Below, one piece after another: positions 1 through 8,060 of a DNA stretch of 64,000 bases (position 1 is the first letter of the stretch; each line of letters opens with the position of its first letter). The notes below the pieces were generated by a model. That model did no database searches. It was not told the origin of the DNA and saw nothing but the letters and a program-made list of their open reading frames with translations. Source of the DNA: Acuticoccus yangtzensis (lineage in GTDB: Bacteria > Pseudomonadota > Alphaproteobacteria > Rhizobiales > Amorphaceae). The stretch lies in the NCBI RefSeq assembly GCF_001927245.1, contig NZ_MJUX01000006.1:248001-312000 (forward strand), given 5' to 3'. The position numbers and the translations under genes were made by a program.

Positions 1-767
1 ATCGAGGTCTCGGTGACGAGGCCGTAGATGATGAGGACGATCGAGGGCGGGATCATCGTCCCCAGTGAGCCGGACGCGCAGATCGTGCCGATGGCGAGGT
101 TCTGGTTGTAGCCGAGGCGCAGCATCTGCGGCAGGGCGATGAGGCCGAGAAGCACCACCTCGCCGCCGATGATGCCCGACATCGCCGCCATGATGATCGC
201 CATGATGGCGGTGACGAGGGCAATACCGCCGCGGGTGCGGCTGAGCCACACGTTCAGCGACGAGTACATGTCCCGCGCGAGGCCCGAGCGCTCCAGCAGC
301 GAGGCCATGAAGATGAAGAGCGGTACCGAGATGATGACGTAGTCCGTCATCAGCCCGTAGATGCGCTGCGAGAAGACCGAGTAGGGCCCGGTGCCGAACT
401 GGCGGAAGAGCACGTCCGGCCCGAACCGCAGGTAGAGCACGACGACGGCGAGGAAGCCGGACGCGAAGCCGAGCGGCATGCCGATGGCGAGCAGCACGAT
501 GATGCCGACCAGGAGGATGACCGAGATCGTCGCGATGTGCATGCCGGAGATCTTCGGCAGCGCGCTATAGGCCTGCCAGAAGACGTCGCGGGCGGGCTGC
601 GAATCGAAGGCGCCCGAGAAGTCCGGAGGCAGCACGAAGATGAGCACGATGGCCGCGCCCGCGAGCACCACGGCGGCCCCGCGATTGTAGCCGCGCAAGG
701 TGAGCACGACGAACGCGGCCAGCGAGATGATGAGGGCAGCAAGCCAGGGGTAGAACGGGATCGGCAT
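1..767 (-). CDS. dctM: TRAP transporter large permease (DctM), 3' part missing
   Basis: Large membrane subunit of a tripartite ATP-independent periplasmic (TRAP) transporter, which drives uptake of an organic acid or similar solute with a sodium or proton gradient. I translated the frame by eye: it opens with MPIPFYPWLAALIISLAAFV and stays open for 255 codons to the window edge, so the C-terminal part lies outside. Several long hydrophobic segments are visible, and the stretch with GIIGGEVVLLGLIALPQML followed by ASGSLGTMIPPSI is typical of DctM (DedA/TRAP large subunit) proteins. The gene lies downstream of the small permease and two receptors on the same strand, with a 186-bp gap after dctQ. 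Substrate cannot be read from this part. The family call is secure; the exact start (ATG at 765-767) is likely but not proven. Confidence 0.9.
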   Translation of the reverse strand, partial: MPIPFYPWLAALIISLAAFVVLTLRGYNRGAAVVLAGAAIVLIFVLPPDFSGAFDSQPARDVFWQAYSALPKISGMHIATISVILLVGIIVLLAIGMPLGFASGFLAVVVLYLRFGPDVLFRQFGTGPYSVFSQRIYGLMTDYVIISVPLFIFMASLLERSGLARDMYSSLNVWLSRTRGGIALVTAIMAIIMAAMSGIIGGEVVLLGLIALPQMLRLGYNQNLAIGTICASGSLGTMIPPSIVLIIYGLVTETS

Positions 768-953
768 GATACAAGGGTCCGTTGGCGCGAAGCGCGTCAG
801 CGTCAGATGCCGCTGGCCCGCGCTGGGGTGGCCGGCGGCCCGGAGGGCAGCGCCGGAGCCGCCGACTGGCGGCCCGCTCGGCGCATCGAGAACCGGGCGC
901 AGAGCGTCCGGGAAGCAGAGGCCGGGCGGAGGTCGACCACCGCCGGCCGAGGA

Positions 954-1529
954 TCAGTCGTGGCGATCGCTCACGGTCTGGCGATAGGAACCCTTCAGTT
1001 CCTCGATGACGTCATCCTCCACCACGCCTTCCGGCAGCGGCGTCTCGTTCCAGTCGGCGATCAGATTGGCGATCGACTGCAGGATGATGAGCGCCGAAAT
1101 GATGAGGATGGCGGGCTTCATGGTCGCCGGGATCGGCGGATCCCATGCGGTGCCGAAGGTTTCCCAGCGGCCATATTTCTGGACCGCTTCGGTCATGCCG
1201 CCGTGGATCACCATCGCCGCGAAAATGCAGATGCAGATGGTCGAGATGACGTCGAACACCCGTTGCACCCAGCGCGGAACAGCATCGTAAAGCAGCGTGA
1301 TGCGGATGTGACCGCGCTGCTGCAGCACGTAGAGCCCCGCCAGGAGATAGATGAAGCCGCCGATCCACAGGCTCATCTCGTTGACCCAGAGCGTCGGCCT
1401 TTCGAAGAAGTACCGCATGACGACTTCATAGAACATGATGCCGACGATGACGGCGACCAAGAACAGCCCGACGCGACTGATCGCGAGGCTGATATAGTCG
1501 ATCGGAGATTTGGGTTTGACTTCGTACAT
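954..1529 (-). CDS. dctQ: TRAP transporter small permease (DctQ)
   Basis: Small membrane subunit of the same TRAP transporter, 191 residues, a normal to slightly long size for DctQ. Four hydrophobic segments are visible: around residues 14-35, 50-70 (NEMSLWIGGFIYLLAGLYVL), 90-110 and 140-160. The NEMSLWIGGF-like start of the second helix is typical of DctQ. The acidic C-terminal tail after the fourth helix is longer than in many relatives. It lies 66 bp downstream of a dctP gene and upstream of dctM, which is the classic P-Q-M order. In the family, DctQ pairs with DctM to form the transmembrane complex that docks the periplasmic receptor. Confidence 0.9.
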   Translation of the reverse strand: MYEVKPKSPIDYISLAISRVGLFLVAVIVGIMFYEVVMRYFFERPTLWVNEMSLWIGGFIYLLAGLYVLQQRGHIRITLLYDAVPRWVQRVFDVISTICICIFAAMVIHGGMTEAVQKYGRWETFGTAWDPPIPATMKPAILIISALIILQSIANLIADWNETPLPEGVVEDDVIEELKGSYRQTVSDRHD

Positions 1530-1595
1530 GCGGGCGGGGCCTCGGCGCTTCGCGGGAGGGAGAAGGCGGCGGGCCGGAACCCGCCGCGGATCGTG

Positions 1596-2615
1596 CTATT
1601 TTTCGTCGCCGATCAGGCCGATCAGCTCGATGAAGGACTTCTGCGAGGCGATGATCTCCTTCGCCCGCTCGGAATCGCCGTAAGCGTCCCAGGCCTTCAG
1701 CGCGCCCTCGCGGAACGCCTTGCGGTCCTCCGGCGTCCAGGCATAGAGCGTCTTGCCGGCGGCCTTCAGCTCGGCCGCGGTGCGGGCGATCTCGACCTCG
1801 TGCTCGAGCGAGTTGCGGAAGGACAGCTTCTGCCAACCCACCTCGACGATGCGCTTGATGTCGTCCGGGAACCCTTCCCACTGCTCCAGGCGGATGGCGA
1901 AATGGTCCGCCGGCATGGAGTGGAAGCCCGGATAGGTCGCGTGGTCGGCGATGTCGTAGAGGCCGAGCGACTTGTTGATCGACAGGTTCGAGGCGTCCGC
2001 CCCGTCGATCACGCCCGATTCCAGGCCGGTGAAGACTTCCGTGAAGTCCATCACGATCGGCGAGGCGCCGAGATTGGCGAAGATTTCGGTCTCCATGCCG
2101 GGGGGCGAACGGAACTTCCAGCCCTTCAGGTCCGCCACGTTGGCGAGCGGCTTGGTGGAGGACAGCGACTCCGGCCCGTGCACCCACCAGCCGACGAGGA
2201 ACATGCCGTATTGGGCATAGAGATCGCGCGCCAGCTCGATGCCGCCGCCCTCATAGAGCCAAGCGTACATCTGCCACGGCGTGTCGTAGCCGCCCATCGG
2301 GTCGCCGACGAACTGGAAGGCCTTGTCCTTACCGACCTGGTAGGACGGCTGCGTGGTGTCGCCGTCCAGAATGCCGTTGACGACGGCGTCGAACGTCTCG
2401 GCCGACTTCACCACGGCGGACGAGAAGAAGGGCTCGAACGTCACGCGCCCGCCCGACATGGTGGTGACGTCGTCGAAATAGTCCACGAGGTTCTGGCCGG
2501 GGACGGAGGCCTCGGGCAGCAGGCTCTGGACGCGCAGCGTGTACTCCTGCGCCTCGGCGGCGGCCGGCAGAAGCAGGCACGCGGACAGCGCGCCGACGGT
2601 TAGGACAGTCTTCAT
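1596..2615 (-). CDS. dctP: TRAP transporter periplasmic solute receptor (DctP), copy 1
   Basis: Periplasmic substrate-binding subunit of the TRAP transporter, 339 residues. The chosen start (MKTVLTVGALSACLLLPAAA) gives a clean signal peptide, probably cut after AEA, and has GGGAGG a few bases upstream; an in-frame ATG four codons earlier would lie inside that Shine-Dalgarno. Family hallmarks include the FRSPPGMETEIFANLGASPI stretch, which contains the conserved arginine that binds the substrate carboxylate, and the TEVFTGLESGVIDGAD segment. It is about 60% identical by eye to the next gene upstream, so the two arose by tandem duplication. Substrate is unknown: the binding region suggests an organic acid, but this is inference from the family. 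Confidence 0.9.
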   Translation of the reverse strand: MKTVLTVGALSACLLLPAAAEAQEYTLRVQSLLPEASVPGQNLVDYFDDVTTMSGGRVTFEPFFSSAVVKSAETFDAVVNGILDGDTTQPSYQVGKDKAFQFVGDPMGGYDTPWQMYAWLYEGGGIELARDLYAQYGMFLVGWWVHGPESLSSTKPLANVADLKGWKFRSPPGMETEIFANLGASPIVMDFTEVFTGLESGVIDGADASNLSINKSLGLYDIADHATYPGFHSMPADHFAIRLEQWEGFPDDIKRIVEVGWQKLSFRNSLEHEVEIARTAAELKAAGKTLYAWTPEDRKAFREGALKAWDAYGDSERAKEIIASQKSFIELIGLIGDEK

Positions 2616-2801
2616 ACATCCTCCCAAGGAAAGAGGCCTGGCGATCTTGCGCCGCCGGTGCCCCGAATGTCCGGCAGCCCAGACCGCCGGGTTTTTATCG
2701 TTGAGCGCCTCGCCCGAAGCGCCGTGATCGTCCGCCGAAGCGGAAGTTCGTTTGAGGTCGGCGGCGGACGGAGCACAGCGCGCCCTCCCGCCACCGGCCG
2801 G

Positions 2802-3815
2802 TCAGTTGTCGCCCAGAAGGCCGATCGTGCCGAGAAACTCCTTGTGCTGGGCGACAAGGGCCTTGGCATTGTCGGAGGTCGCGAAATCGTCCCACGCGGA
2901 GACCGCCGCGTCGCGGAAGGTGGCGCGGTCCTCTGGCGACCAGTTGTGCAGAACGATGCCCTTTTCTTCCAACTCGTTGGCGGCGCGCTGGATGTCCACC
3001 GCGTAGGCGAGGGTCGTGCGGAAGGAGAGCTTCTGCATCGCCACCTCGACGATGCGTTGCAGATCCTCCGGCATCGCGTCCCAGACGGTCTTGTTGATGG
3101 CGAAGTGATCGGCCGGCATCGAGTGGAAGCCGGGATAGGTCGCATGGCCGGCGATATCGTAGAGGCCGAGCGACTGGTTGGTCGACAGGTTCGACGCGTC
3201 GGCGCCGGAGATGATCCCGGACTCCAGCGCGGTGAAGACTTCGGTGAAGTCCATCACGATTGGCGAGGCGCCGAGATTAGCGAAGATCTTCGTCTCCATC
3301 CCCGGAGGCGAGCGGAATTTCCACTCCTTCAGGTCGTCCGGCCCGGCGATCGGCGCCGTCGACGCCAGCGCCTCCTGCCCCGGAATCCACCAGCCGATGA
3401 GCTGCATGCCGAACTCGTTGTAGAGTTTCTGCGCCGCTTCCATGCCGCCGCCTTCATAAAGGAAGGCGTACATCTGCCAGGGCGTGTCGTAGCCGCCCAT
3501 CGGGTCGCCGACGAACTGGAAGGCCGGGTCCTTGCCGGTCTGGTAGGCTCCGCCGGTCATGTCACCGTCCAGAATGCCGTTGACGGCGGCGTCGAACGTT
3601 TCGACGGATTTCACGACGGCGGATGAATAGAACGGCTCGATCGCAATGCGGCCGCCCGACATTACGCTGAGATCGTCGAAGAATTGGGCGGCTTGCTTGC
3701 CGGACATCGATTCCGGCGACAAATGAGTCTGAATGCGCAGGGTGATGTCCTGGGCAAAAGCTCCCGTGACAGTCAAAGACGCCAAAGCGGCGCCGGCCAG
3801 AGCCGAGCGGATCAT
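2802..3815 (-). CDS. dctP: TRAP transporter periplasmic solute receptor (DctP), copy 2
   Basis: Second DctP-type receptor, 337 residues, with signal peptide MIRSALAGAALASLTVTGAFA followed by QDITLRIQ. It shares long identical blocks with copy 1, including GDPMGGYDTPWQMYA, FANLGASPIVMDFTEVF and HATYPGFHSMPADHFAI. They differ most in the stretch after GWW and in the C-terminal helices, which could alter ligand range. It is the first gene of the four-gene TRAP operon; 186 bp separate it from copy 1. An AT-richer upstream region with a small inverted repeat probably holds the operon promoter. One permease pair served by two receptors is unusual but known. Whether both receptors dock to the same DctQM is inference. 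Confidence 0.88.
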   Translation of the reverse strand: MIRSALAGAALASLTVTGAFAQDITLRIQTHLSPESMSGKQAAQFFDDLSVMSGGRIAIEPFYSSAVVKSVETFDAAVNGILDGDMTGGAYQTGKDPAFQFVGDPMGGYDTPWQMYAFLYEGGGMEAAQKLYNEFGMQLIGWWIPGQEALASTAPIAGPDDLKEWKFRSPPGMETKIFANLGASPIVMDFTEVFTALESGIISGADASNLSTNQSLGLYDIAGHATYPGFHSMPADHFAINKTVWDAMPEDLQRIVEVAMQKLSFRTTLAYAVDIQRAANELEEKGIVLHNWSPEDRATFRDAAVSAWDDFATSDNAKALVAQHKEFLGTIGLLGDN

Positions 3816-3932
3816 TCTTCCCCCCTATTCATCAGGTGCTTATGCACCGTTTTCATTGTGCCATTGGCATCTGCGTCACATTAGCCGAGCCTGCGGCATC
3901 AAAGCAACTGGTATGTTATTGTAGAATATTAG

Positions 3933-3956
3933 TTCCTCGAAGGATTCTTCGTGGAA
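3933..3956. promoter_or_regulatory. Inverted repeat upstream of the TRAP operon
   Basis: Ten-base arms TTCCTCGAAG and CTTCGTGGAA pair with one mismatch around a GATT loop, in the AT-richer stretch 118-141 bp before the first TRAP receptor gene. It could be an operator for a regulator of the transporter, or a hairpin in a short transcript running toward the terminator near 4055. The repeat itself is seen directly; its role is inferred. Confidence 0.35.
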
Positions 3957-4054
3957 ATTGTGATGCCCATCAATTAAGCGCGCTCAAAATCGCTCCATCT
4001 TCAGCAAACCGGACGCACGGTCCCGTTCGTTCGGTGCGATCCTCCTCGCGACTT

Positions 4055-4087
4055 GCGCCCCCGGCCCCGTGCCTGGGGCGCTTTTTT
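4055..4087 (+). terminator. Rho-independent terminator with no obvious gene upstream
   Basis: GCGCCCC at 4055-4061 pairs with GGGGCGC at 4075-4081 and is followed directly by six T residues. It is oriented for plus-strand transcription, yet no convincing plus-strand ORF lies between the divergent TRAP operon (which starts at 3815) and this hairpin. It may end a small RNA. The stretch from here to 4358 shows no further gene that I can support. Confidence 0.6.
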
Positions 4088-4358
4088 CGTCAGGCCGCCC
4101 CGCGTCCGGTCGCTCCCCGACCCGCGGGGGCGCGACGAGATGGAGGGGGCAAGGCGCAAAAGTGTGACGGGCGTCAAATCCGCGCGTGGAACCCGCCCCC
4201 ACCTGATCAACACCGGCAGGGAACGCTTCGTCCCCGGCCGGTGCGATCTCCTCGACGACTTGTCCCGGCCGACAGGGCCGGGACCCTTTCGAGGGGGGCG
4301 GATCAAAAGGATGCGGCCGGGCGGGGGACGCCACGGCCCACGCACACGAGGCCGGACG

Positions 4359-4664
4359 ATGCTGACCACGGTTCAAGCGGCTCTGAACGACAATGCCGCG
4401 TTCGATCTGAGCGACTATGTGAGCGTCGACGTCGCCATCGGCACGGACACCACCTTCAGCTTCACCACCATCGACGGCTTGCTGATCACACTCATCGGGC
4501 GCGGCTTCCGGTTCGACGCCAGGCGGCGCCGGCTCATCAGCGGCACACTGAAGGCCGTCTTCATCACCGATGGCCGGACCGGCGACGCCATCACCTCGTT
4601 GCAGGACCTCAGCATAGACGTCACCGAGCTGGCGCCGGAGCTGTCGCGCATCGGCTCCTGCTGA
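4359..4664 (+). CDS. Short protein resembling the N-terminal region of RTX-type proteins
   Basis: A 101-residue protein starting MLTTVQAALNDNAAFDLSDY and ending ELSRIGSC. The middle (TTIDGLLITLIGRGFRFD, then GTLKAVFI) has the short beta-strand pattern seen before the calcium-binding repeats of many alphaproteobacterial RTX proteins. Here no glycine-rich nonapeptides follow, so it may be a free-standing domain or the remnant of a longer gene. It is convergent with the serralysin-type protease, with 6 bp between the two stops. There is no signal peptide; RTX-type proteins leave by type I secretion using a C-terminal signal. No clear Shine-Dalgarno is seen at the chosen ATG, and the frame is open further upstream (to 4053). 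Function unknown. Confidence 0.5.
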   Translation: MLTTVQAALNDNAAFDLSDYVSVDVAIGTDTTFSFTTIDGLLITLIGRGFRFDARRRRLISGTLKAVFITDGRTGDAITSLQDLSIDVTELAPELSRIGSC

Positions 4665-4670
4665 GGGGCG

Positions 4671-6755
4671 TTAGAAAATGAACTCGCGCGCCGAGAGGTC
4701 GTCGGCGATGAACCCGGACAGGAGAAGGCTCGCCGCGGGATCGAAGGTGATGAGAACGCCGTCCGCGGTGTCCGCCATCATGGCCGAGAGGGCGCCGAAC
4801 CCGGCGAGCTCAAGCCCGGAAAGCTGAACCTTGTCGCGCCCCAGCTCGAGGTCGGTGATGACGTCGTCGCCCTGGTCGGGGCCGATGATGAAGCGGTCCG
4901 CCCCGGTGCCGCCGCTCATCGTATCGTCGCCCTCGCCGCCGCGAAGATTGTCCCGTCCCGTATTGCCGAACAGAAGGTCGTCGCCGTCCTGGGCGAGGAT
5001 GATGTCGTTGCCGTCCTCGCCATAGACGGCGTCGTCGCCGCGGCCGGAGCGCAGGTTGTCCCGCCCGCCGCCGCCGCGGATGGTGTTGCCGCCCGCGTTG
5101 CCGGTGATGAAGTTCGCGCCGTCGTCCCCGGTGGCCGTGAGGTCCGCCTCGCCCATCAAGGCCAGCGCCTCGACGTTGGCATAGTCGGCGATGTCGAGGT
5201 CGAGCGTCTCCGACTTCACGGTGTCGAGCCCCCCGGCGCGCGCTTCGATCACCTGATCGCCCACGCTGTCGACGATGTAGACGTCGTGACCCGCGCCGCC
5301 GCTCATGCGGTCGTTGCCGGTGCCGCCGTCCAGCGTGTCCTTGCCCGCGCCGCCGGTCAGCGTGTCGCGCCCCTCCCCGCCGGAGAGGTGGTTCGCCGCG
5401 CCGTTGCCGGTGATCGCGTCGTCGCCCGCGCCGCCGGACGCGTTCTCGATCACCACGCCGTTGGCGATGGTGATGCCGCCATAGACACCGTTCGCGTAGG
5501 AGAGATAGCCGCCCGCCCCATGCTCGGCCGAGCCGCTGAGCGTCGCCGCGCGCAGGTCGATGATGACGTCTCGCCCGCCGTCCGCGGCGATGGTGTCGAT
5601 GCCGCCCGCGTCCCAGATGGTGAGGTAGCCGGTGCCGGGGGCGTTGCTCATCGGCACGGAATAGACGTCGTCGCCCGCGTGGTAGCTCGTGTTGGCGCCG
5701 TACTTCTCCTGAATCACCGCGATGTCGAGCGCCGCCGGTGTCAGGCTGTAGCCGTAGCGGAAGTCGGACGAGGTGCCCAGCGGCCCGTCCCACCAGGCAT
5801 CGTTATAGGACATCACCGTGTAGATGCCCTGGTCGAGGCCGTTGTCGTCGTAGGTGGTGGGGATGATGGTGGAGCCGCCGCCGCGGTCGTGCGGGTGGGC
5901 GAGGCCGAGGCCATGGCCGAACTCGTGCAGGAAGGTGAGGTAGGTGTAGGAGCCCGGCTCCAGCAGCCCGCCGGCCTCGTCGGACCAGTAGGCGCTGCGG
6001 GTGGAGAACCAGCCGACGCCTTCGCCGCGCGTACCCGGCGGGTTGAAGAGGCCGAGCCCGGTCAGATTCGGGCTGTGGGTGAGGATGAAGTCCGCCCCCG
6101 CCGCGCTTCCCGTCTCGGTGAAGGTCAGGTTGGCGATGTTGGAATATTCGCCCAGCGCCTCGAACACCTGGGCGCGCTCGTAGGCCGTCCAGGCGGCGGT
6201 GTTCAGGATCCCGTCGAACCGCTCCCCCTCGGCGGCGAAATAGACGCTGACGCCGGGGCCGTCGACCTCGGTCCCCCAGTCGATCGCGCGCGTCGGATCG
6301 GAGCGGGTGCCCGCACTGATCGAAAGGCGGTAGCCGCCGGAATCACGGGTCTCGTAGGAGCCTGGCACGATGTAATAAGTCTCTGACGTGTCGAAGGTTA
6401 CCGTGATCCGCGAGTTCAGGGACGCGCCGTCGTCGTCGTTCTCGGCGACGACGTTACCCTGCCGGTCCACGATGGTCAGGTATGGGTCGGCGAGGGCCGG
6501 CCCGTCAACGCGCGCGGCCTCCATCGTGATCTCGTAGGGAATGCCGGCTTCGAAGCTGAAGGCGTAGACATCGGCATCCGCGCGGGCTGCGGCGGGGGCT
6601 ACGATGAGCGTGTCGGTCACCGGAACGCCGAGGCGCAGCGGCGATGCGGTGGCGATCGTGTCGCCCGCGTCGCGCATGATGTCCGGTGCGGCCGGCGGTG
6701 TCGGGGTGCGCTGAAGACCCGGCTCGTCGCGAAAGTGTGAAGCGATGTCCTGCAT
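4671..6755 (-). CDS. Serralysin-like RTX zinc metalloprotease (peptidase M10 family)
   Basis: A 694-residue predicted extracellular protease. After a short leader and a pre-peptidase-type beta domain (about residues 30-160, with DADVYAFSFEAG and NDDDGASLNSRITV), the catalytic domain carries HEFGHGLGLAHPHD near residues 275-288. This is the HExxHxxGxxH zinc site, and it is followed by the Met-turn YTVMSYND near 311. The C-terminal half has repeated GGxGxDxxx calcium-binding nonapeptides in two blocks and ends in a hydrophobic tail (SGFIADDLSAREFIF), as in type I secretion substrates. The ATG at 6755 (MQDIASHFRDEP) was chosen because upstream residues are arginine- and proline-rich and unlike coding sequence, but an earlier start is possible. 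No ABC/MFP secretion genes are in the window. Target proteins are unknown. Confidence 0.9.
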   Translation of the reverse strand: MQDIASHFRDEPGLQRTPTPPAAPDIMRDAGDTIATASPLRLGVPVTDTLIVAPAAARADADVYAFSFEAGIPYEITMEAARVDGPALADPYLTIVDRQGNVVAENDDDGASLNSRITVTFDTSETYYIVPGSYETRDSGGYRLSISAGTRSDPTRAIDWGTEVDGPGVSVYFAAEGERFDGILNTAAWTAYERAQVFEALGEYSNIANLTFTETGSAAGADFILTHSPNLTGLGLFNPPGTRGEGVGWFSTRSAYWSDEAGGLLEPGSYTYLTFLHEFGHGLGLAHPHDRGGGSTIIPTTYDDNGLDQGIYTVMSYNDAWWDGPLGTSSDFRYGYSLTPAALDIAVIQEKYGANTSYHAGDDVYSVPMSNAPGTGYLTIWDAGGIDTIAADGGRDVIIDLRAATLSGSAEHGAGGYLSYANGVYGGITIANGVVIENASGGAGDDAITGNGAANHLSGGEGRDTLTGGAGKDTLDGGTGNDRMSGGAGHDVYIVDSVGDQVIEARAGGLDTVKSETLDLDIADYANVEALALMGEADLTATGDDGANFITGNAGGNTIRGGGGRDNLRSGRGDDAVYGEDGNDIILAQDGDDLLFGNTGRDNLRGGEGDDTMSGGTGADRFIIGPDQGDDVITDLELGRDKVQLSGLELAGFGALSAMMADTADGVLITFDPAASLLLSGFIADDLSAREFIF

Positions 6756-7204
6756 ATCCCCGCCGTCGCTGCGCTCGTTCTGGCCGGGACCGCCCGAGCG
6801 CTGCGGCCAGACGCGAGGATACTGCGGTGATCCTGCCGCGGGACAGCCGCGCCGCACCGAAACCAGTCACGCGCAACAACAGCGTCCGCGGCGCCCATGT
6901 GGGGGACTGCGGCGGATGCCCGGCGGGCCACACAGCCCTCGGTAAGAATGGCGTCGTCCTGCGGCCCGCGGGCGAGCGCCTCCGGTCGGACGAGCGTTTG
7001 ATGGAGCAGGCGAGCAGGCGTTGGCCGTCACTCTGGGACGCGGGCGAGCGCCTCGCGGGCGCCTTCCTCGTCGAACGGGTGCGCCGTGCAGCGCGGCCGG
7101 ACTAATCGCCGGATCAGCGCGCAGATCGGCACGGACGGCGGCTCTACGGTTCACCTAACCGCAGACTAAAATCTCACGGCCGCGGCAGAGGCTGCGCGAC
7201 AGGA
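6756..7204. other. Intergenic region, no gene recognised
   Basis: A 449-bp GC-rich stretch between the metalloprotease start and the end of the DUF6101-like gene. Open frames exist on both strands, but their arginine- and alanine-rich composition looks like chance translation of GC-rich DNA. Upstream signals for the metalloprotease are expected here, but I see no clear promoter. Confidence 0.4.
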
Positions 7205-7861
7205 TCAGCAGGGACGGGCGAGCGCGGTGGCGCGGCGGTGGCGGCCATAGCGCGAGCGGCGGCCGACCAGCGCGGACCCGCGGCGGCGCGGCGAGGGCTT
7301 CTCGGTCAGCATCACGCCCAGCGCGTTGAGTTCGGCATGCACGCTGCCGTCCTCGTTGACGGCCAGCAGCGGCAGGTTCAGCGCCTTGCCCCAGGCCTGC
7401 CACTCGCGCGCCACCGCGGCCACCTCGGTGGAGGACGACAGCGGGATCGAAAGGCGCGGGTTCTCGTGCACCAGAGTGAGGTTGAAGACCGGCTCGCCAT
7501 CGCCCCGGCGCACCACAACGCCGACGCCCTTGAACGAGGAGACCGGACGCGTGGAGATCCCGCCGGGGGCCTCCGTCGCTACGGTCAGCGTGTTGTCGGA
7601 GGCGGCCAGCGACACCGCCGCACGGCCGCGCGGCGCCGTGCCGCGGCCCGCTCCGGCCTCGCTTTCGCCGCCCGCCATCTGCGTGTCGCGCATCGTTTCG
7701 CCCAAGGTTTCGCCGTCCTCAGCGGCGGCATTCAGCGTCACCACGGCGAGGCGCTTCGGCTCCATGTCGTTGTCCGGCACCCAGCGGAAAGCGGAGAGCG
7801 GGGCACGCACGGTCGCGGGATGAACGGCATCTCGGGTCATCTTGCAGGCGGCGGCGTTCAT
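7205..7861 (-). CDS. Conserved hypothetical protein, DUF6101-like
   Basis: A 218-residue cytoplasmic protein without membrane segments. The central part (RWVPDNDMEPKRLAVVTLN near the start, then SFKGVGVVVRRGDGEPVFNL and HENPRLSIPL) and the basic, arginine-rich tail resemble a family found mainly in Rhizobiales and annotated DUF6101; this match is from memory and moderate in strength. The region around residues 60-80 is low-complexity. The end (RRSRYGRHRRATALARPC) is strongly basic, as in many members. The gene stands alone, pointing away from the pmbA operon, with about 200 bp between the two starts. Function unknown. Confidence 0.7.
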   Translation of the reverse strand: MNAAACKMTRDAVHPATVRAPLSAFRWVPDNDMEPKRLAVVTLNAAAEDGETLGETMRDTQMAGGESEAGAGRGTAPRGRAAVSLAASDNTLTVATEAPGGISTRPVSSFKGVGVVVRRGDGEPVFNLTLVHENPRLSIPLSSSTEVAAVAREWQAWGKALNLPLLAVNEDGSVHAELNALGVMLTEKPSPRRRGSALVGRRSRYGRHRRATALARPC

Positions 7862-8060
7862 GGGGCGTCTCTTTGAAACGTGAACTCTGTGGCTGACCTG
7901 AGACTAGCCCCGACCGATTTATGGCCCGGCTAAGTCCGAATGCCGAATGCGCCGGCCTGCGTTGACGGAGGCGTAACCTTGTCCGGGCCGACCCCGCAGG
8001 ACGCCTCGCCTTTGTGTGAACGCCTTGCCGTGGGCGTTCAGGCTTCCTAAACCATGTCCG

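Noticed and set aside
537-2603. A 688-codon open frame on the plus strand over the TRAP genes
   Set aside because: It lies opposite dctQ and dctP, whose products match known families. Its translation is Arg/Asp/Gly/His-rich antisense of GC-rich coding DNA with no recognisable domain.
3836-4681. A 281-codon plus-strand ORF across the TRAP upstream region
   Set aside because: It crosses a strong terminator and an AT-rich control region, and its end runs in a different frame over the better-supported 101-residue gene.
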